Assembly: GCA_024195585.1 (NCBI GenBank)
Contig: SWBL01000060.1
Span: 62,001-126,000, forward strand
Direction: 5' to 3'
Length of the DNA stretch: 64,000 nucleotides
From: Aureobasidium sp. EXF-3400
Lineage: Eukaryota > Ascomycota > Dothideomycetes > Dothideales > Saccotheciaceae
In this document: one piece after another, positions 23,101 through 34,273 of the stretch
Numbering within the stretch: position 1 is the first letter of the stretch
Layout of the letters: each line of letters opens with the position of its first letter
Made by a program: the position numbers and the translations under genes
The notes under the pieces: model-generated
What the model saw: only the letters and a program-made list of their open reading frames with translations
What the model was told of the DNA's origin: nothing
The model's database searches: none

Positions 23101-25366
23101 GCTGGTGCAGAGAAGCCCAAGCCCATCACGCCTGCAAAGCCAGCACTGGATACTCCTTCTTCCACAAATACCGACAAGTTGGAGTCACCTGCTCCTTTCA
23201 AACTACCTCTTCGCACCTCCTCGGCCGCCTCTCCAATGAACAAAGAACCTGCATCTGGTCCTGTTTCCCCGCCTGCTTCTCGTCAACCTTCTGGTTTCAT
23301 TCGAGCACTACCTGGCAAGGCTCTTCCAGGCATGGCTACCGCTGGCTCAAGGTCACAGGATAAGCCTTTACCACCGTTGAACCCGACCGAGGCGGACAAG
23401 GAGAATCAAAGTTTCTCATCAGTCAAGAGTGCTGCTTCGATGTGGGGAAAGCCTGCACAGACGACACCACAGAAGCGTGCTCCCATAGAATTACCCACTA
23501 AGAAGGACGAAGAGGCTGCAATGTTATCTGCTGGACTCCTCTCCAACTCGCCACTCAGATACAACGCGTCGCCGAAGCTGGGACTAGGCATCACGGAAGA
23601 TACTATCGACCAGCCAAAGCGGACTAATGGCCACGATCAAGTACAGTCACCCAGTACTGGAGCTCCACCTAAGCCAGCAAAAAGCTCGAGAGTTGTCAGC
23701 GGTCAACTGAGTGCCAAAGGTGAGTCTTAGCATTAGCACATTCACCAGCATGCAAGCACAAAGAAAAAAAGTTTTGATTTACATTCATCTTGATTTATTC
23801 GTTCAGATTCTGATTGCTTTTGAGCAGTTTGAGTACTTTGTGCCTTGGGATATCCGGACCAAAGCCCACGGAAGTGACAGAGAGCTGACCTGTGTCTGGA
23901 TGTTCGATAGACCTACCCCATTTGCCCAACATACTTGACCTCGCAGCTGGACGCCAATTGGCCGACTTCTTCAGCGACGTGCCTCAGTCAAACAACCAAT
24001 TGCAGCTGAACACTGATACGCAAACGGTTTTGGGGTCCCGATCTGGAGAGTCTGACAAGATCAAGACTCTGCGTACTTCGATACAAGAGATCAAGTCTGA
24101 TGGTACTCTGATTCCTCTACCAGCACAACAAGAGCACATCTTGTATGAAAGCTCTATGTACATCTGCACGCATATCTTCTACACTGCCAACATGACAAGG
24201 ATGGCTGAAGTGTACCTCTGGTGTGGTGATCGCATATCCGAATCGACTATTCTGGAGACCCAAGTCCATGCCAAACGCGTTGCTCGAGAGGCTGGTGTCG
24301 GTCAGAAGTGAGAAATCTTCTATCTTGCAAGCCCACGCTCAAGAAGCTAACTGTACCTAGGTCAACACAACTGTACATTATCGACCAAGCTCGCGAACCT
24401 GCGAACTTTTTCCAAGCACTTGGCGGCATCGTGATTACGCGCCGTGGTTCACGCGCAGAAAGTCTGAAAGAACCTTACATGCTTTGTGGTCGTCCACATA
24501 TGGGGCATATTGCATTTGATGAGGTCGATCGCAGAAAGAGTAGCCTTTGTTCTGAATACCCATACATCATCGCCCGCCCTATCACACTCCAAGAGACAAA
24601 TATTTGGCTGTGGAAAGGCAGCGGTTGTGGAGCTACTGCCATCGGAAGCACACGTCTGATCTCCATGGACTTGAATCCCGGCGGTGGTTTCACCGAGATT
24701 GACGAAGGCAAGGAGACAGCCGAATTTCTCGCAGAGATCCACGATGCTGGTGACACCAGTATCTGTCAATCTCCAGCGCTCTGGAAAGGAAGATGTGGTA
24801 ATTGGGAGCACTCTTCAGTGCGCTTGTTCAGGATTGAAGCGAAGGAGAAGCCTAAGCAGACAGCGACCTCACTGTTTACGAGCTACTTCTCTCGTCGTCC
24901 CTCGTGGAGTGCGCCCAAATCTCCAAACACCGATCGACCCAATAGCAATGGGTCAAGCAAATCGCCCAATGCTGAGTTCGAGGCATCAATCTCGGAAATT
25001 GCACCTTTCACCCAAGACGACCTGGAACCAGAGGGTTGTTACGTCCTCGATGCCAACTCTGAGATTTTGGTTTTACCAGGACCATTGCTTTCACAACAAG
25101 GCTTGTGGCAACACGCTTTTGTGCAAGCATGTTTGTTCGCGCACGACTATGCTATTCTGTCTGCTAGTCTAGAGGATAGGCCCGCCATTCCAAAAGCGAG
25201 GGTTGTTTTGGGTGGTCTGCCTAAAGAGATCAAGGTCAAATTCAGACGGTGGGAGGAGCGTAGGGGTCTATGGGGTTCTGGAAGCCTTATGGCTGGAAAA
25301 GTTACTGGTGATGAAAGAGGTACGATCGATGTAAGAGATGTTTTGGGTGTTTGTTGTGGGCCTTGA
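20181..25366 (+). CDS. Large DUF4045 protein with C-terminal gelsolin-like domains
   Basis: Four exons: 20181-20322, 20384-23719, 23911-24307, 24361-25366, 1626 aa. The start MDDTPDLDTNAFLESVRELK is followed by a charged helix. Residues about 50-1160 are low complexity: Ser, Pro, Lys and Thr rich, with short repeats around EKR(V/I)xSIxS. This matches my memory of the fungal DUF4045 region. From about residue 1165 the protein is folded: QLADFFSDVP, TDTQTVL, then a gelsolin-type module AEVYLWCGDR...QLYIIDQAREPANFFQALGG and later modules with NIWLWKGSG and GCYVLDANSEILVLPG. Gelsolin modules bind actin, so a role at the actin cytoskeleton is likely but inferred. The 191-nt third intron (23720-23910) is long for this window, and its exact acceptor is the least certain junction. 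Confidence 0.85.
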
Positions 25367-26072
25367 TTCTTTGCATTGAAGCTTTCGTGCGAGGCGTCAG
25401 GATCGGATTTCTGACCTTGGGCTATGCGGCATGATGAGTCTGGGATACTGGAGGGGAGTTCTTTGCATGAGTTACGCGGTGGGCTTTCCGGTCTGTCTTG
25501 TTTGTCAGCATATTTACATTTCGTATGAGTCAAACATCGATTGTTTTTGATCAAGCCCAATTCGTTGACCACCGTCATGCTTTATCTTTATCCAGCACGA
25601 CGAAACATTCGTCTTTTATGTTTGCGAAATAACCAAGTCAAATTTGCTATCAGTACGACCCTGTCATCACTTATCCGCTACAAACATCACACTATCCGTA
25701 TCAAATTCTTCCATGTCGTAGCAGGATATCTAAAATTACTCTGATGATGCTTTAGAAACACTACTTGCAGATGTTTGCGTATGTCTGGTGTGATAAATTA
25801 TATCACGCCTAGACTGCCAGAGATCACCCAGTACGTCGAAGACTTTTCCACGTTCATCGCACCATGGAATCGCACCGGAACTCACAACAGATAAGGATCA
25901 GTACTAGCAGTGGTGGTAAGAGTTTCTGTTATACAAGAATAGGTAGACATGCAGCCTTCTTTGACAGTGGTGTGTTGATGCTCGCAGAGCTGAGCTGGGC
26001 CTCATCGTCTTGCCGATGCCTTGGAATTTGTGCTATATGATATGATAATGTTATTCAGTCCTCAACAAACCA
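25367..26072. other. Intergenic region before the tRNA
   Basis: Seven hundred bases with the 3' region of the gelsolin-like gene and otherwise only short AT-rich frames. No other feature is seen. Confidence 0.35.
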
Positions 26073-26166
26073 GCTCTGCTGGCGCAATGGTAGCGCGCAA
26101 GACTTCTAATCATCTTCCAGATGGATTGATATCTTGAGGCTGTGGGTTCGAGCCCCACGTGGAGCT
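26073..26166 (+). tRNA. tRNA-Arg (anticodon UCU) with intron
   Basis: The acceptor arm pairs GCTCTGC with GTGGAGC (two G-T wobbles). The D-stem is GCGC/GCGC around AATGGTA. The anticodon stem is CAAGA/TCTTG and the loop places TCT at 26105-26107. The T-arm is GTGGG-TTCGAGC-CCCAC. An intron of about 22 nt (26109-26130) sits one base after the anticodon, the standard place. The discriminator base is T. Boundaries of the intron may shift by one base. Confidence 0.93.
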
Positions 26167-26993
26167 TCACTTTTTGCACTATGTCAACGATATGCAACAG
26201 AAGAATGGAGTTCCAGATCTTTGGCAGAGGTATTTTTTTTCTGGTGGCGTTTGAGGGAAGATTCAGGAGGGCTTGGCATGTGTGGTTGATTGAGTCGTAA
26301 GTGCCGACGCTGGCCGACATTGGCCGATAGAAGTTGGCTTGGCATCAGAGCCGAATGGTATGGATCTAGAAGGCACGATGAATGAATGACTTGTCATCAT
26401 GAAAGTCATGGCTGCTTATGATGAAAGCGTGTGAGTCGTGCATGCAACTTGTTCTAATGGAAGTTTCATCTGCAAGGTCGCGTGAGAAGCTTGCAAACGT
26501 CGGCTGAATTCAAGGTGCATCATGAAGCCAGCCTCGCGATATACCATAAGCAAGTAGACGATATGCTCGCCAGGCCACAAGGACTGTCCATACAATGGTG
26601 ATGTCTTGTAGAGATCAAAGAGTGGGTATGTTTGATGCCATCTTCGCAGAGAGGGTAAAACCCATCAGGTCGGTGTGAGCAAGTGGTGGAAGGCAGCGAC
26701 CGAGGAACTCACATGTCGATGTTTTTGACTGCAGTAGACCATCGCGAGCCGGAATGAGAGATACGATTTGCGTTCTTCCGCATCTAACGTAGGAATTGAG
26801 ACAGGCCGATGTTGTCGGCATCGAATTGCCTTCTTATCGCAGGTCTGAAAGCGGCAACCGAAGGCCGAGAAGATATCTACACGCATCCCTGCAGCGACGA
26901 TAAGGAGTTGTACAACACCATATTGTATCCCAGTATCTGCTCTCTACGTTTCACTGTACTCATCTCGAAAGTTTGTCGATAGTGAAAAACGCC
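26167..26993. other. Intergenic region after the tRNA
   Basis: No convincing gene is present. A cluster of TGGCCGA-like repeats lies at about 26309-26326. The right end is the leader of the FMN oxidase gene. Confidence 0.35.
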
Positions 26994-28558
26994 ATGAATC
27001 GTTTACCAACACTTGATCCTCATGTCCTTACCATCGCAGATCTCAAGGAGGCAGCATGTCGCGATATGCCGGCGATGTACAGAGGTAGTCACAGTGGTCT
27101 CGATCTTGTTGTTTTGACTGACCGCAAGTAGACTATTACAATGAAGGCGCCATGGACTTGATCACGTAGGTTCTCCTCAAGACATGGAGAACATCTGGTT
27201 GATTTTAGTACAAATAGTCTCAAGGACAACGAAGCAGCCTTCAATCGCTACAAGATTCGACCTCGGGTGATGATCAATGTAGCCAAGATCGATCTTGAGA
27301 CTGAGATCTTTGGTACCAAGGTGAAATAATCGTCCCATGGGAGAGACTAGCACAACACTAACCTGAATGCCAGACTGCAGCACCTTTCGGTTTCAGCCCA
27401 GCAGCCATGCATGGACTAGCTCACCCAGATGGTGAACTTGCAACCTCGCGCGCTGCAGCAAATGCAAACATCTGCATGGGTCTATCAGTCTTTGCAACAC
27501 AAAGTCTCGAAGACGTGATAGCTCAGAACAGCGGTAACCCATACTTTATGCACATCTCGATGATCAAAGACAAAGTGGCGTGTACAAACACCATCAAACG
27601 TGCTGAAGGTCAGTGATTGAGCACATATAACCTCGAGCTTTAGACTGACAATTACACAGCTGCAGGATACAAAGCCATATTTCTATCGGTAGACGTTCCA
27701 GTATTAGGACAAAGATTGAATGAGCATAAGAATAAATTCGAGCTACCTGAAGGACTTCAATGGCCAAATTTGACTGCTGTGGGTGAAGGCCTTGAATATG
27801 GTGAGTAGCAGGACTTTTACTTCTGTCACTCATTGGCTGACCATGGCAGATGCAACAATCGAATGGCACACTGCTATACCATGGATGCGAGCCCAGACCA
27901 AACTGGAGATATGGCTCAAAGGTGTTGCTTCGCCAGAAGATGTTGCTTTGGCGATACAGCACAAGGTCGATGGTATAATGATCTCCAACCATGGTAAGTA
28001 AGATAGCTTGTGGTAAAAGCGCTGTCCACACTCGAAGAATGTCTGCTGATTTCGCATTTTTCTTAGGTGGTCGTCAGCTCGATGTAAGTCGCGTACTATC
28101 GGTCTCCTTGTCAAACTTACTGACCAGAACTTAGGGTGTCCCTGCAACACTTGATAGCCTTCGAGATTGTGCTTCCATTGCCAAAGGCAAGATTCCGATC
28201 GCGTTCGACGGTGGTGTAAGAAGGGGTAGTGATATTTTCAAAGCATTGGCATTGGGTGCTGATTTTGTGTTCATGGGTAGAGTGCCGATATGGGGACTTG
28301 CAGTAAGTTCAAATGAAAATAGAAGTGGTGAAAAAAGACTGATGAATTGGGCAGTACAAAGGGCAGCAAGGTGTTGAACTTGCAGTCAAGATCTTAATGG
28401 CCGAGTTGCGTATGACCATGGCATTGGCGGGGTAGGTGCATCTTTGTATCCTCGAACCCGGCGTTCGCTGACATGACATCAGATGCCGCACTGTGAAGGA
28501 GATCAACCGAGGGCATCTTGCGGTACTGAAGGGTGATGGAGTGCTATGCAAGCTGTGA
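26994..28558 (+). CDS. FMN-dependent 2-hydroxyacid oxidase/dehydrogenase
   Basis: Ten exons: 26994-27084, 27132-27165, 27209-27320, 27374-27608, 27660-27800, 27850-27993, 28067-28083, 28135-28302, 28355-28431, 28483-28558, 364 aa, about the length of glycolate oxidase (around 370). Exon 7 is 17 nt. All joins keep frame. The fold is a TIM barrel that oxidises L-2-hydroxyacids through FMN. The D-Y-Y at 31-33 gives the tyrosine matching plant Tyr24. LSVDVP supplies the Asp157 equivalent, WLKGV the Lys230 equivalent and SNHGGRQLD the His254/Arg257 pair. The end has IAFDGGVRRGSDIFKALALGA and a VFMGR motif. In contrast, the QLYVYKD segment is replaced by HISMIKD (139-145), which loses Gln127 and Tyr129. 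Substrate is unknown. Lactate and mandelate enzymes share the fold. No cytochrome b2 domain or transit peptide is present. Confidence 0.9.
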
Positions 28559-28579
28559 CCGACCAATTGACAGAGGGAT

Positions 28580-29284
28580 TCAGGTTGGGCGCACAGAAAT
28601 AGCTTCGACGGTCCTGAGTAAGTTATCAAGATAATCATCGATGTTTTTAGCGTCTGCCTCGTATTCATGACGACGGTCCTCTAGGTCTTTCTCTTGTGGA
28701 AATCTTAGCTCAAGGAACCTCATATCGCTGATGACAGCTTGGGTGACTGATTTGTGCACCTTCAAAGCATCGTATACTTGCTGAGCCATTAGGAACGGAG
28801 ATGGGATCAGCATCTTTACTTGATATTCGAGCTCGAGACTTAAGCACTTGAGTTCAGCTCCGGTGATGGTTATGATCTCAGTTTCGTGTAATTTCTCAGG
28901 GCTGTTTTGGTGAAGCATCGTGGCTATCATGTCTTGATTAATTTGCAACTCTTGCCAGGCCAGCAAGTCGCGGCTCAACTTGTCCATGCCGTCGAACACC
29001 ACATTGGATTGGGTATATATGGATTTCAGCTGTTCTTGATCCGTCGGGACAGATTTGTCCAATTCGAGTGCAGTTGATGGCGGAATGGACGACAAGCAGA
29101 GATTTGACATTTTCATCAGCTCCTGTCTGATGTTAGTCTAGCTGACCGAAAGATTATGGAAGCGTACCTCATCGGTCTTAGTTGAGATGCTAATTTGTGA
29201 GTTGTCGACGTTCGAGAGATTCGGAACATCCGCATGCGAGCCGTGCTGTAGCCCATCACCACTATTACCGATCGTGTCCGCCAT
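28580..29284 (-). CDS. Uncharacterised 219-aa helical protein
   Basis: Two exons: 29168-29284 and 28580-29122, joined across a 45-nt GTACGC...ACAG intron. The start is MADTIGNSGDGLQHGSHADV. The second exon is mostly amphipathic helix, such as LSRDLLAWQELQINQDMIAT and YEADAKNIDDYLDNLLRTVE, with no signal peptide or membrane segment. I recognise no family. A coiled-coil or adaptor role is possible but is not shown. Its 3' end is 21 bp from that of the FMN oxidase on the other strand, so the two messages probably overlap at their 3' ends. Confidence 0.7.
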
Positions 29285-30647
29285 CCCTGCTGACGTTGAG
29301 TTGTAGGGATGGGCGGATGAATGAATGGATAGATGAACGAAGAGAATGATCCAAGAAGCGTTGATGTTGTGAAGTGGCTTATTTAAGTATATGTGATTTG
29401 GTTTGCAATGATCGGAAGTGAATGATGATCTAGCTGACCACTTTCAATGCTTGAGCAAGCATAGAAGGCCCGCAAGAGTTTTTGGGATGTGATCGTTCAC
29501 TCGGTCCTACCTGTAGTAGTCTGACTGCAAACTTGCCGTGGTGGAGCTGGTGATGCTTTGAAACCTCGTCTTATCACTAGATGTGGGCCTAGTGTCAATG
29601 GTAAGCACCGCAAGAATGCTCAATGAAAGGTCGCAAGTGGGAGGGAATAGAAGTGCGGTGGTGATGGCAAGCGAGATCGATTTGTGGTTGAAGCTAACGC
29701 CAAGGCCAGCCAAAAATAGTCCATGCTTCCTGCCTCTCAACCCGCGAGTCTCCACTGAACCTGTTCCCACTTCTGCCTCGGATGGGCATTCCGCATGCCG
29801 AACAACGACTTGACCGTGCTCTGCCGCAGAAAGCATCATCGACACGAATAGCGTTCCATTCTTTCACCAAGTCCGCACACCATAGTAGATGGGCAATGAG
29901 ACTATTCTTCTTCTACCACGGCGAGATGGAGGTTCAACGTAGGTCGACTACATACGACAGGATGACATGGACTGTGTGTACTGGCAAGCCTGAGTTTCGA
30001 CAAGGTTGCACGGCATCTTTGTTGTGCCTGGCGGCCTGCCACCACGGCTCACCAGCCACAGTGCATATGCATGCATCAAACTCTATTATCCCCACCCAGC
30101 AACCAACCAGATTCCAGTATTCCCAGCTTTTCACCAGCCACGACGAGGACCACTACCAGATTTTTCCTGCCCCTCGCTTCTGAATCTACAACTCTATCTC
30201 AAAGAAGGTCCACCAGGTTGGGATAAACTTTTCGGCTCCCCCTACGGGTCCTTTGATACGCAGAGCCGCGGATCGAGTCGAGCATTAGTACACCACTGAT
30301 TGCACCTCGCTTGCTGCTAAAATCCCTCTTCTAACCCACTCAATCCGTCTGAAGCGCCTTAATATGGTCGTGTGGATATCATCCCGTCTCTAAGTTCCTT
30401 GATCTGGTGTCAACCGTTTATGGGTGGTGTATGCTGAGGTGGGTATGAACCGTGTGATTCCTTTTCCCAACCATGCAAATTCATCGTAATCCCTGCCTTT
30501 CCACGCGACCACACATGTGACCCACAAGAGAAGATTGCGTGGTGGCTAGGAGATGCAGCACCTATATCACTAGAGCACATCTCTGCATGAACCTGCGCTT
30601 GTTTTGATAGAACTCTACCATAGCATCTCTACACTCGTTTCTGAGAG
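29285..30647. promoter_or_regulatory. Divergent intergenic region, 1.36 kb
   Basis: It lies between the start of the 219-aa protein (minus) and the multicopper oxidase (plus). Frames of about 100 codons exist on both strands, for example 29507-29845 minus, but have no family likeness. No sure regulatory site is seen. Confidence 0.35.
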
Positions 30648-32270
30648 ATGGTTTCTTCCACCCTTCTCTTGGCCACTCTAGGTGGTCTTGTCACTCGTTC
30701 TTTTGCTCAGTCGGTTTCCGATAATGTCGCAGAAGTGACCGTTGCCTCCGGAACCACCTCGCTCATTCTCAGTGCCAGCCCTGCTTCATCAGCGTCTGGA
30801 ACGTCGAGTGCACTTCGACTGGTTACTCAGATATCAGATGGTCAGATCCAGTCACCAGCTGAGTCGACTGCTTTGCCAGAGGGCACATTGACTACTACTC
30901 CCGGCGTGGTCTCGTCCACTGCCACGTCGACTGTCGATTCCGCCGCAGCTTCCCAAAGCCCCGATGGAGGTATCCTCTACATCGCACCAGGCAGCACCAC
31001 CCCGGATCAATCCAAGCTAGCGACAAGAAGCGAGTGTGAGGCCCTCGTGGATTGGAAGCTGCCTGGAAAGAGCAGTATACCTACAAACTTCAACTTCTCT
31101 GGCAATGTCCGAACATACTACGTCGCCGCCGAAGAGGTAGCTTGGAACTATGCACCGAGTGGCTGGGACAACTGGCTCGGTGTGCCCATTCAAAACTCTC
31201 CACATGCAGCAGCAGCTGGCTACCTCAACACCACCGGATCCATCGGTGCAAGCTGGGGTATGGAGTTCCAGAAGGCTGTGTACAAGGGTTATACGGACAT
31301 AACCTTTGATACTCCGTCCGAACAACCTGCCCACAATGGTATCAACGGTCCCGTCCTGCGAGGTGAAGTCGGTGATATGATTCAAATCATGTTTATCAAC
31401 ACTTTGACCGACCACTATGCATCGATGCACAGCATGGGTCTCTACTATGGCAAGCAGTACGAAGGGTCTCTGTACCCCAACACCACCACTGGCGGGTCAC
31501 CAAACGTGCAGGAGCAAGATGCTGTTCCTCCTGGTGGCTGTGCAGTTTACAAGTGGATCATCACCGACTCGCAGGCACCCGCACCGGGTCAGAGCAGTCG
31601 TCTCTGGTCTTACCACAGTTTCGTAAACATGCCTTCGGATCTCTCAGCAGGTCTGTCGGGACCCCTTATCGTGTACAACAGCGGCGAGATGAACAGCACA
31701 ATGTCGTCTCACCGTGAGTTTGTTGTTACGACCAATACTCACTTCGAGGCCAAGTCATTCTTGGCGGGCACCAATGCAAAGAATGCCGATGTCGATACTA
31801 GCAATTTGATGATCACCAACCAGCTCGTTGGAACTTACAGTGGCAATGAGTCCTTCTGGGTGCCTCAGATGGCCAACTCGCCAGCAGTCATGCTCAGCAA
31901 TGCGCAGGGACCCAACTTCTTCACAATGAATGGTTACGTGTTTGGCAACGGCGCACCTTATGAGATGTGCCGTGATGATCCTGTTATCTGGTACGTGATG
32001 GCATTTGGCGGAGCATCGCACGTTTTCCATCTGCACGGCAACAACTTCCAGTACAACGGCATCTGGCTAGCAGCGCAGAGCGTCAATGCTGGCGAGATGT
32101 ACACGTTCAACATGAATGCTCAATTGCCTGGTGTGTGGCAACTGCTGTGCCATGTTAGCGATCACAATTTGTTTGGTATGCAGCAGAACTATGTTGTGTA
32201 TGGTACCGAGGTGGATGGAGAGACTTGTCCTCTGCCACCGTTGACTGCCAAGTTGGCTGGCAGCCCGTAG
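30648..32270 (+). CDS. Secreted ceruloplasmin-like multicopper oxidase with degenerate trinuclear site
   Basis: Single exon, 540 aa. A signal peptide is likely (VSSTLLLATLGGLVTRSFAQ), followed by a Ser/Thr-rich stretch to about residue 115. Two cupredoxin-type regions follow. The C-terminal type 1 copper set is complete: H458, C501, H506 and M511, in SHVFHLHG and LCHVSDHNLFGM. The trinuclear set is not complete. The first motif is MHSMG instead of HxH (H261, then Met263). The second is YHSFV instead of HxH (H323, then Phe325). HLH at 461-463 is intact. The HCH motif reads LCH (Leu500). Active ceruloplasmin and laccase enzymes use ten His/Cys ligands in these four motifs. Loss of three suggests it may bind a single blue copper but not reduce oxygen to water. 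Several N-glycosylation sites (NTT, NES, NST) fit secretion. No gene neighbours suggest an iron uptake system. Confidence 0.88.
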   Translation: MVSSTLLLATLGGLVTRSFAQSVSDNVAEVTVASGTTSLILSASPASSASGTSSALRLVTQISDGQIQSPAESTALPEGTLTTTPGVVSSTATSTVDSAAASQSPDGGILYIAPGSTTPDQSKLATRSECEALVDWKLPGKSSIPTNFNFSGNVRTYYVAAEEVAWNYAPSGWDNWLGVPIQNSPHAAAAGYLNTTGSIGASWGMEFQKAVYKGYTDITFDTPSEQPAHNGINGPVLRGEVGDMIQIMFINTLTDHYASMHSMGLYYGKQYEGSLYPNTTTGGSPNVQEQDAVPPGGCAVYKWIITDSQAPAPGQSSRLWSYHSFVNMPSDLSAGLSGPLIVYNSGEMNSTMSSHREFVVTTNTHFEAKSFLAGTNAKNADVDTSNLMITNQLVGTYSGNESFWVPQMANSPAVMLSNAQGPNFFTMNGYVFGNGAPYEMCRDDPVIWYVMAFGGASHVFHLHGNNFQYNGIWLAAQSVNAGEMYTFNMNAQLPGVWQLLCHVSDHNLFGMQQNYVVYGTEVDGETCPLPPLTAKLAGSP

Positions 32271-32719
32271 GCGATTGAGGCAGAAAAGATATAATATTGT
32301 ACATACAAGGCGGAACCAAGTAATGTCTATACCAGAAGAATGATGAACAAAGTTGTAGCGATGGTTTTGTGTTTGTTTATGCGTCTCCACAAAAAAGGGG
32401 ATGGTTCCCTGCAGTTAGTAGTATGTCATGCAGGTCATGGGCGCTCGGACCAGGTCTCTGGGATGAGCGTGAACTCCCTTGACAGGGAAGGAAGTGAAGG
32501 CGGCCAACGAACAAACGACTATTCATTTCGCTCCTTGCCAGACTTGACCTTTCTTTTCGACGCTGCTATTTTCTTCCGACTGTGACCATCGCTCAATTCC
32601 ATCATATCTCAACATTTTCAAATCGCTATAGCCCATTCAATCAGTCAAGGCGCGAAAAGACTGGTCGCCGACAATATCCAGGCGTGCGACACGTCAAGTC
32701 AACATCACTAGACACAACA
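32271..32719. other. Intergenic region, 449 bp
   Basis: It holds the oxidase 3' region and the leader of the Rax1-type gene. No further gene or RNA is recognised. Confidence 0.35.
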
Positions 32720-33914
32720 ATGGCCCACCGAACCCCCACGCCCGACATTACTATCCAGCGCAATCGCCTGCCAAATCTCTACGAAGTCTTGAGTCGCCAG
32801 ACAAAACCTCCTGTCGATCTGTTCAGCTTCTACATTTACATGCGCGATGCCCAACGCAGCGTCGACTATCTTGATTTCTGGTACACAACTCTTCCTCTGG
32901 TCGCCTAGAATCTGTCGCAAAACTAACCTGAATTTACAGGTTGGATGTTTCACAACACATGTCGCTCTGCCGACACTATGTCCGTGGTCTTCACCGCAGT
33001 GTGCTAGCAGAAACCCCCGAGCTGGAGAAGAGTGGCAGCAAGCGTAGTTCGCAAGTTCTGGACCAATACGATGATAGCGTCATGGCAGGCCCCAGCGCTG
33101 CCGACAAGGACACCCGTGTCTCTGCCTTCTTGCGCGGTGACAACGGCAGTATGCACTCACCGAGCCAATCTCTTGGTAGCAACTTCGACCACCAGAACCC
33201 TCGCCGTAGCATGGTCGACAGCACTCAAGACACCAGCCCTTACACACAGGATCAGTCTCCTAGCGGTACTACCGTTTCCAGACAAGATATTCGTGCTAGT
33301 GCCGAGAAGATCTTGTACACCTACCTGCTGCAAGGCTCGGAACGCGAGATTATCATTCCCGTCGGCATCCTTGAGGAAGTCACCGACTCGATCGAGAACC
33401 AGGGCCGCGACGACCCAGAGGTCTTTGACAATGCAAAAGACTACGTCTTCCAGGCCATGGAACGCGATGCCTTCCCTGGCTTCCTCCGCGCAAAGGCTCT
33501 GGGCAACATCGTACAGCCCAGCATGATGTTGAGATTGGTCGTTGGTCTGGTCGCTTTGTTCGCTGCCATCTGGACGGCATTCGTCCTCATCTTCCTTGAC
33601 ATGAGCAGAAGCACAAGATGCTGGGTATGTCAATTCTGCTCTTCTCTTCCATTGGCGTTATACTGATATCTTCACAGGTCATCTTGCCCTTCACCATTGC
33701 CATCTACTTCCTTGTTTCGCACCAGTACATGCTCGACCCCATCCAAGCGCTTCTTGGCTATTCGGAATACACCTTTGCCAATTACTTCAAGGTCAAGGAG
33801 AACTTTGTCAACCGTCTACTGACGCGTCGCGCCATGATGTGTCTTATGTGGATTGCCATCATTGATGCTGCAGTCTGTTGTCTCTTCATCTTCGTTCCTG
33901 GCAAGAGACTGTGA
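32720..33914 (+). CDS. rax1: RGS-domain membrane protein, Rax1 type (bud-site/polarity marker)
   Basis: Three exons: 32720-32880, 32940-33624, 33678-33914, 360 aa. The N-terminus reads LPNLYEVLSRQTKPPVDLFSFYIYMRDAQRSVDYLDFW, an RGS-fold start, split by an intron inside the Trp codon. A Ser/Gln-rich loop follows, then the second RGS part with SAEKILYTYLLQGSEREIIIP and DPEVFDNAKDYVFQAMERDAFPGFLRAKA. Three hydrophobic helices close the protein: about residues 258-282, 284-302 and 327-352. This layout (RGS split by a loop, then three membrane helices) is that of yeast Rax1, which acts with Rax2 to mark cell poles for bipolar budding. In hyphal fungi it is linked to polarity, but the exact role here is inferred. 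The last residues are FVPGKRL. Confidence 0.87.
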
Positions 33915-34273
33915 TCCACCCAAGGACCGAATCCCTGTCGCTTGAGGCGATGTGTGATCTTATCTACGTTCTATCCTCTCGCTACCGACCCGTTGTTATG
34001 CGTTCCGACACTTCATTACTCTTCTTCATGTCAATGTTCCTTTGTCCTTCTTCATACCCCCTTTTTTCCTCGATATTCCTTTTTGTTTTTCTGCTTCTTT
34101 GCTGGCGTGGCGTTTCCGTTGAGTGGGATTTGGGACAAGCAAGTGGTTGTGAAAGGGCTTGAGCTTTTGCTCTTCTTATTCGTTCTAGCAAAAATGAAAT
34201 TTGGTTAATGTCTTTCTCTCTTCTTCATCCAAACTATGTGACCCCAATTTTCCCAGTGCTCTCGACTCTCTCA
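33915..34273. other. Convergent 3' region
   Basis: Rax1 (plus) and the Clr2-like gene (minus) end here facing each other. The 359 bp are pyrimidine-rich on the plus strand and hold no further gene. Confidence 0.35.

Noticed and set aside
29507..29845. 112-codon minus-strand frame upstream of the multicopper oxidase
   Set aside because: Opposing frames overlap it and there is no family character or codon signal.
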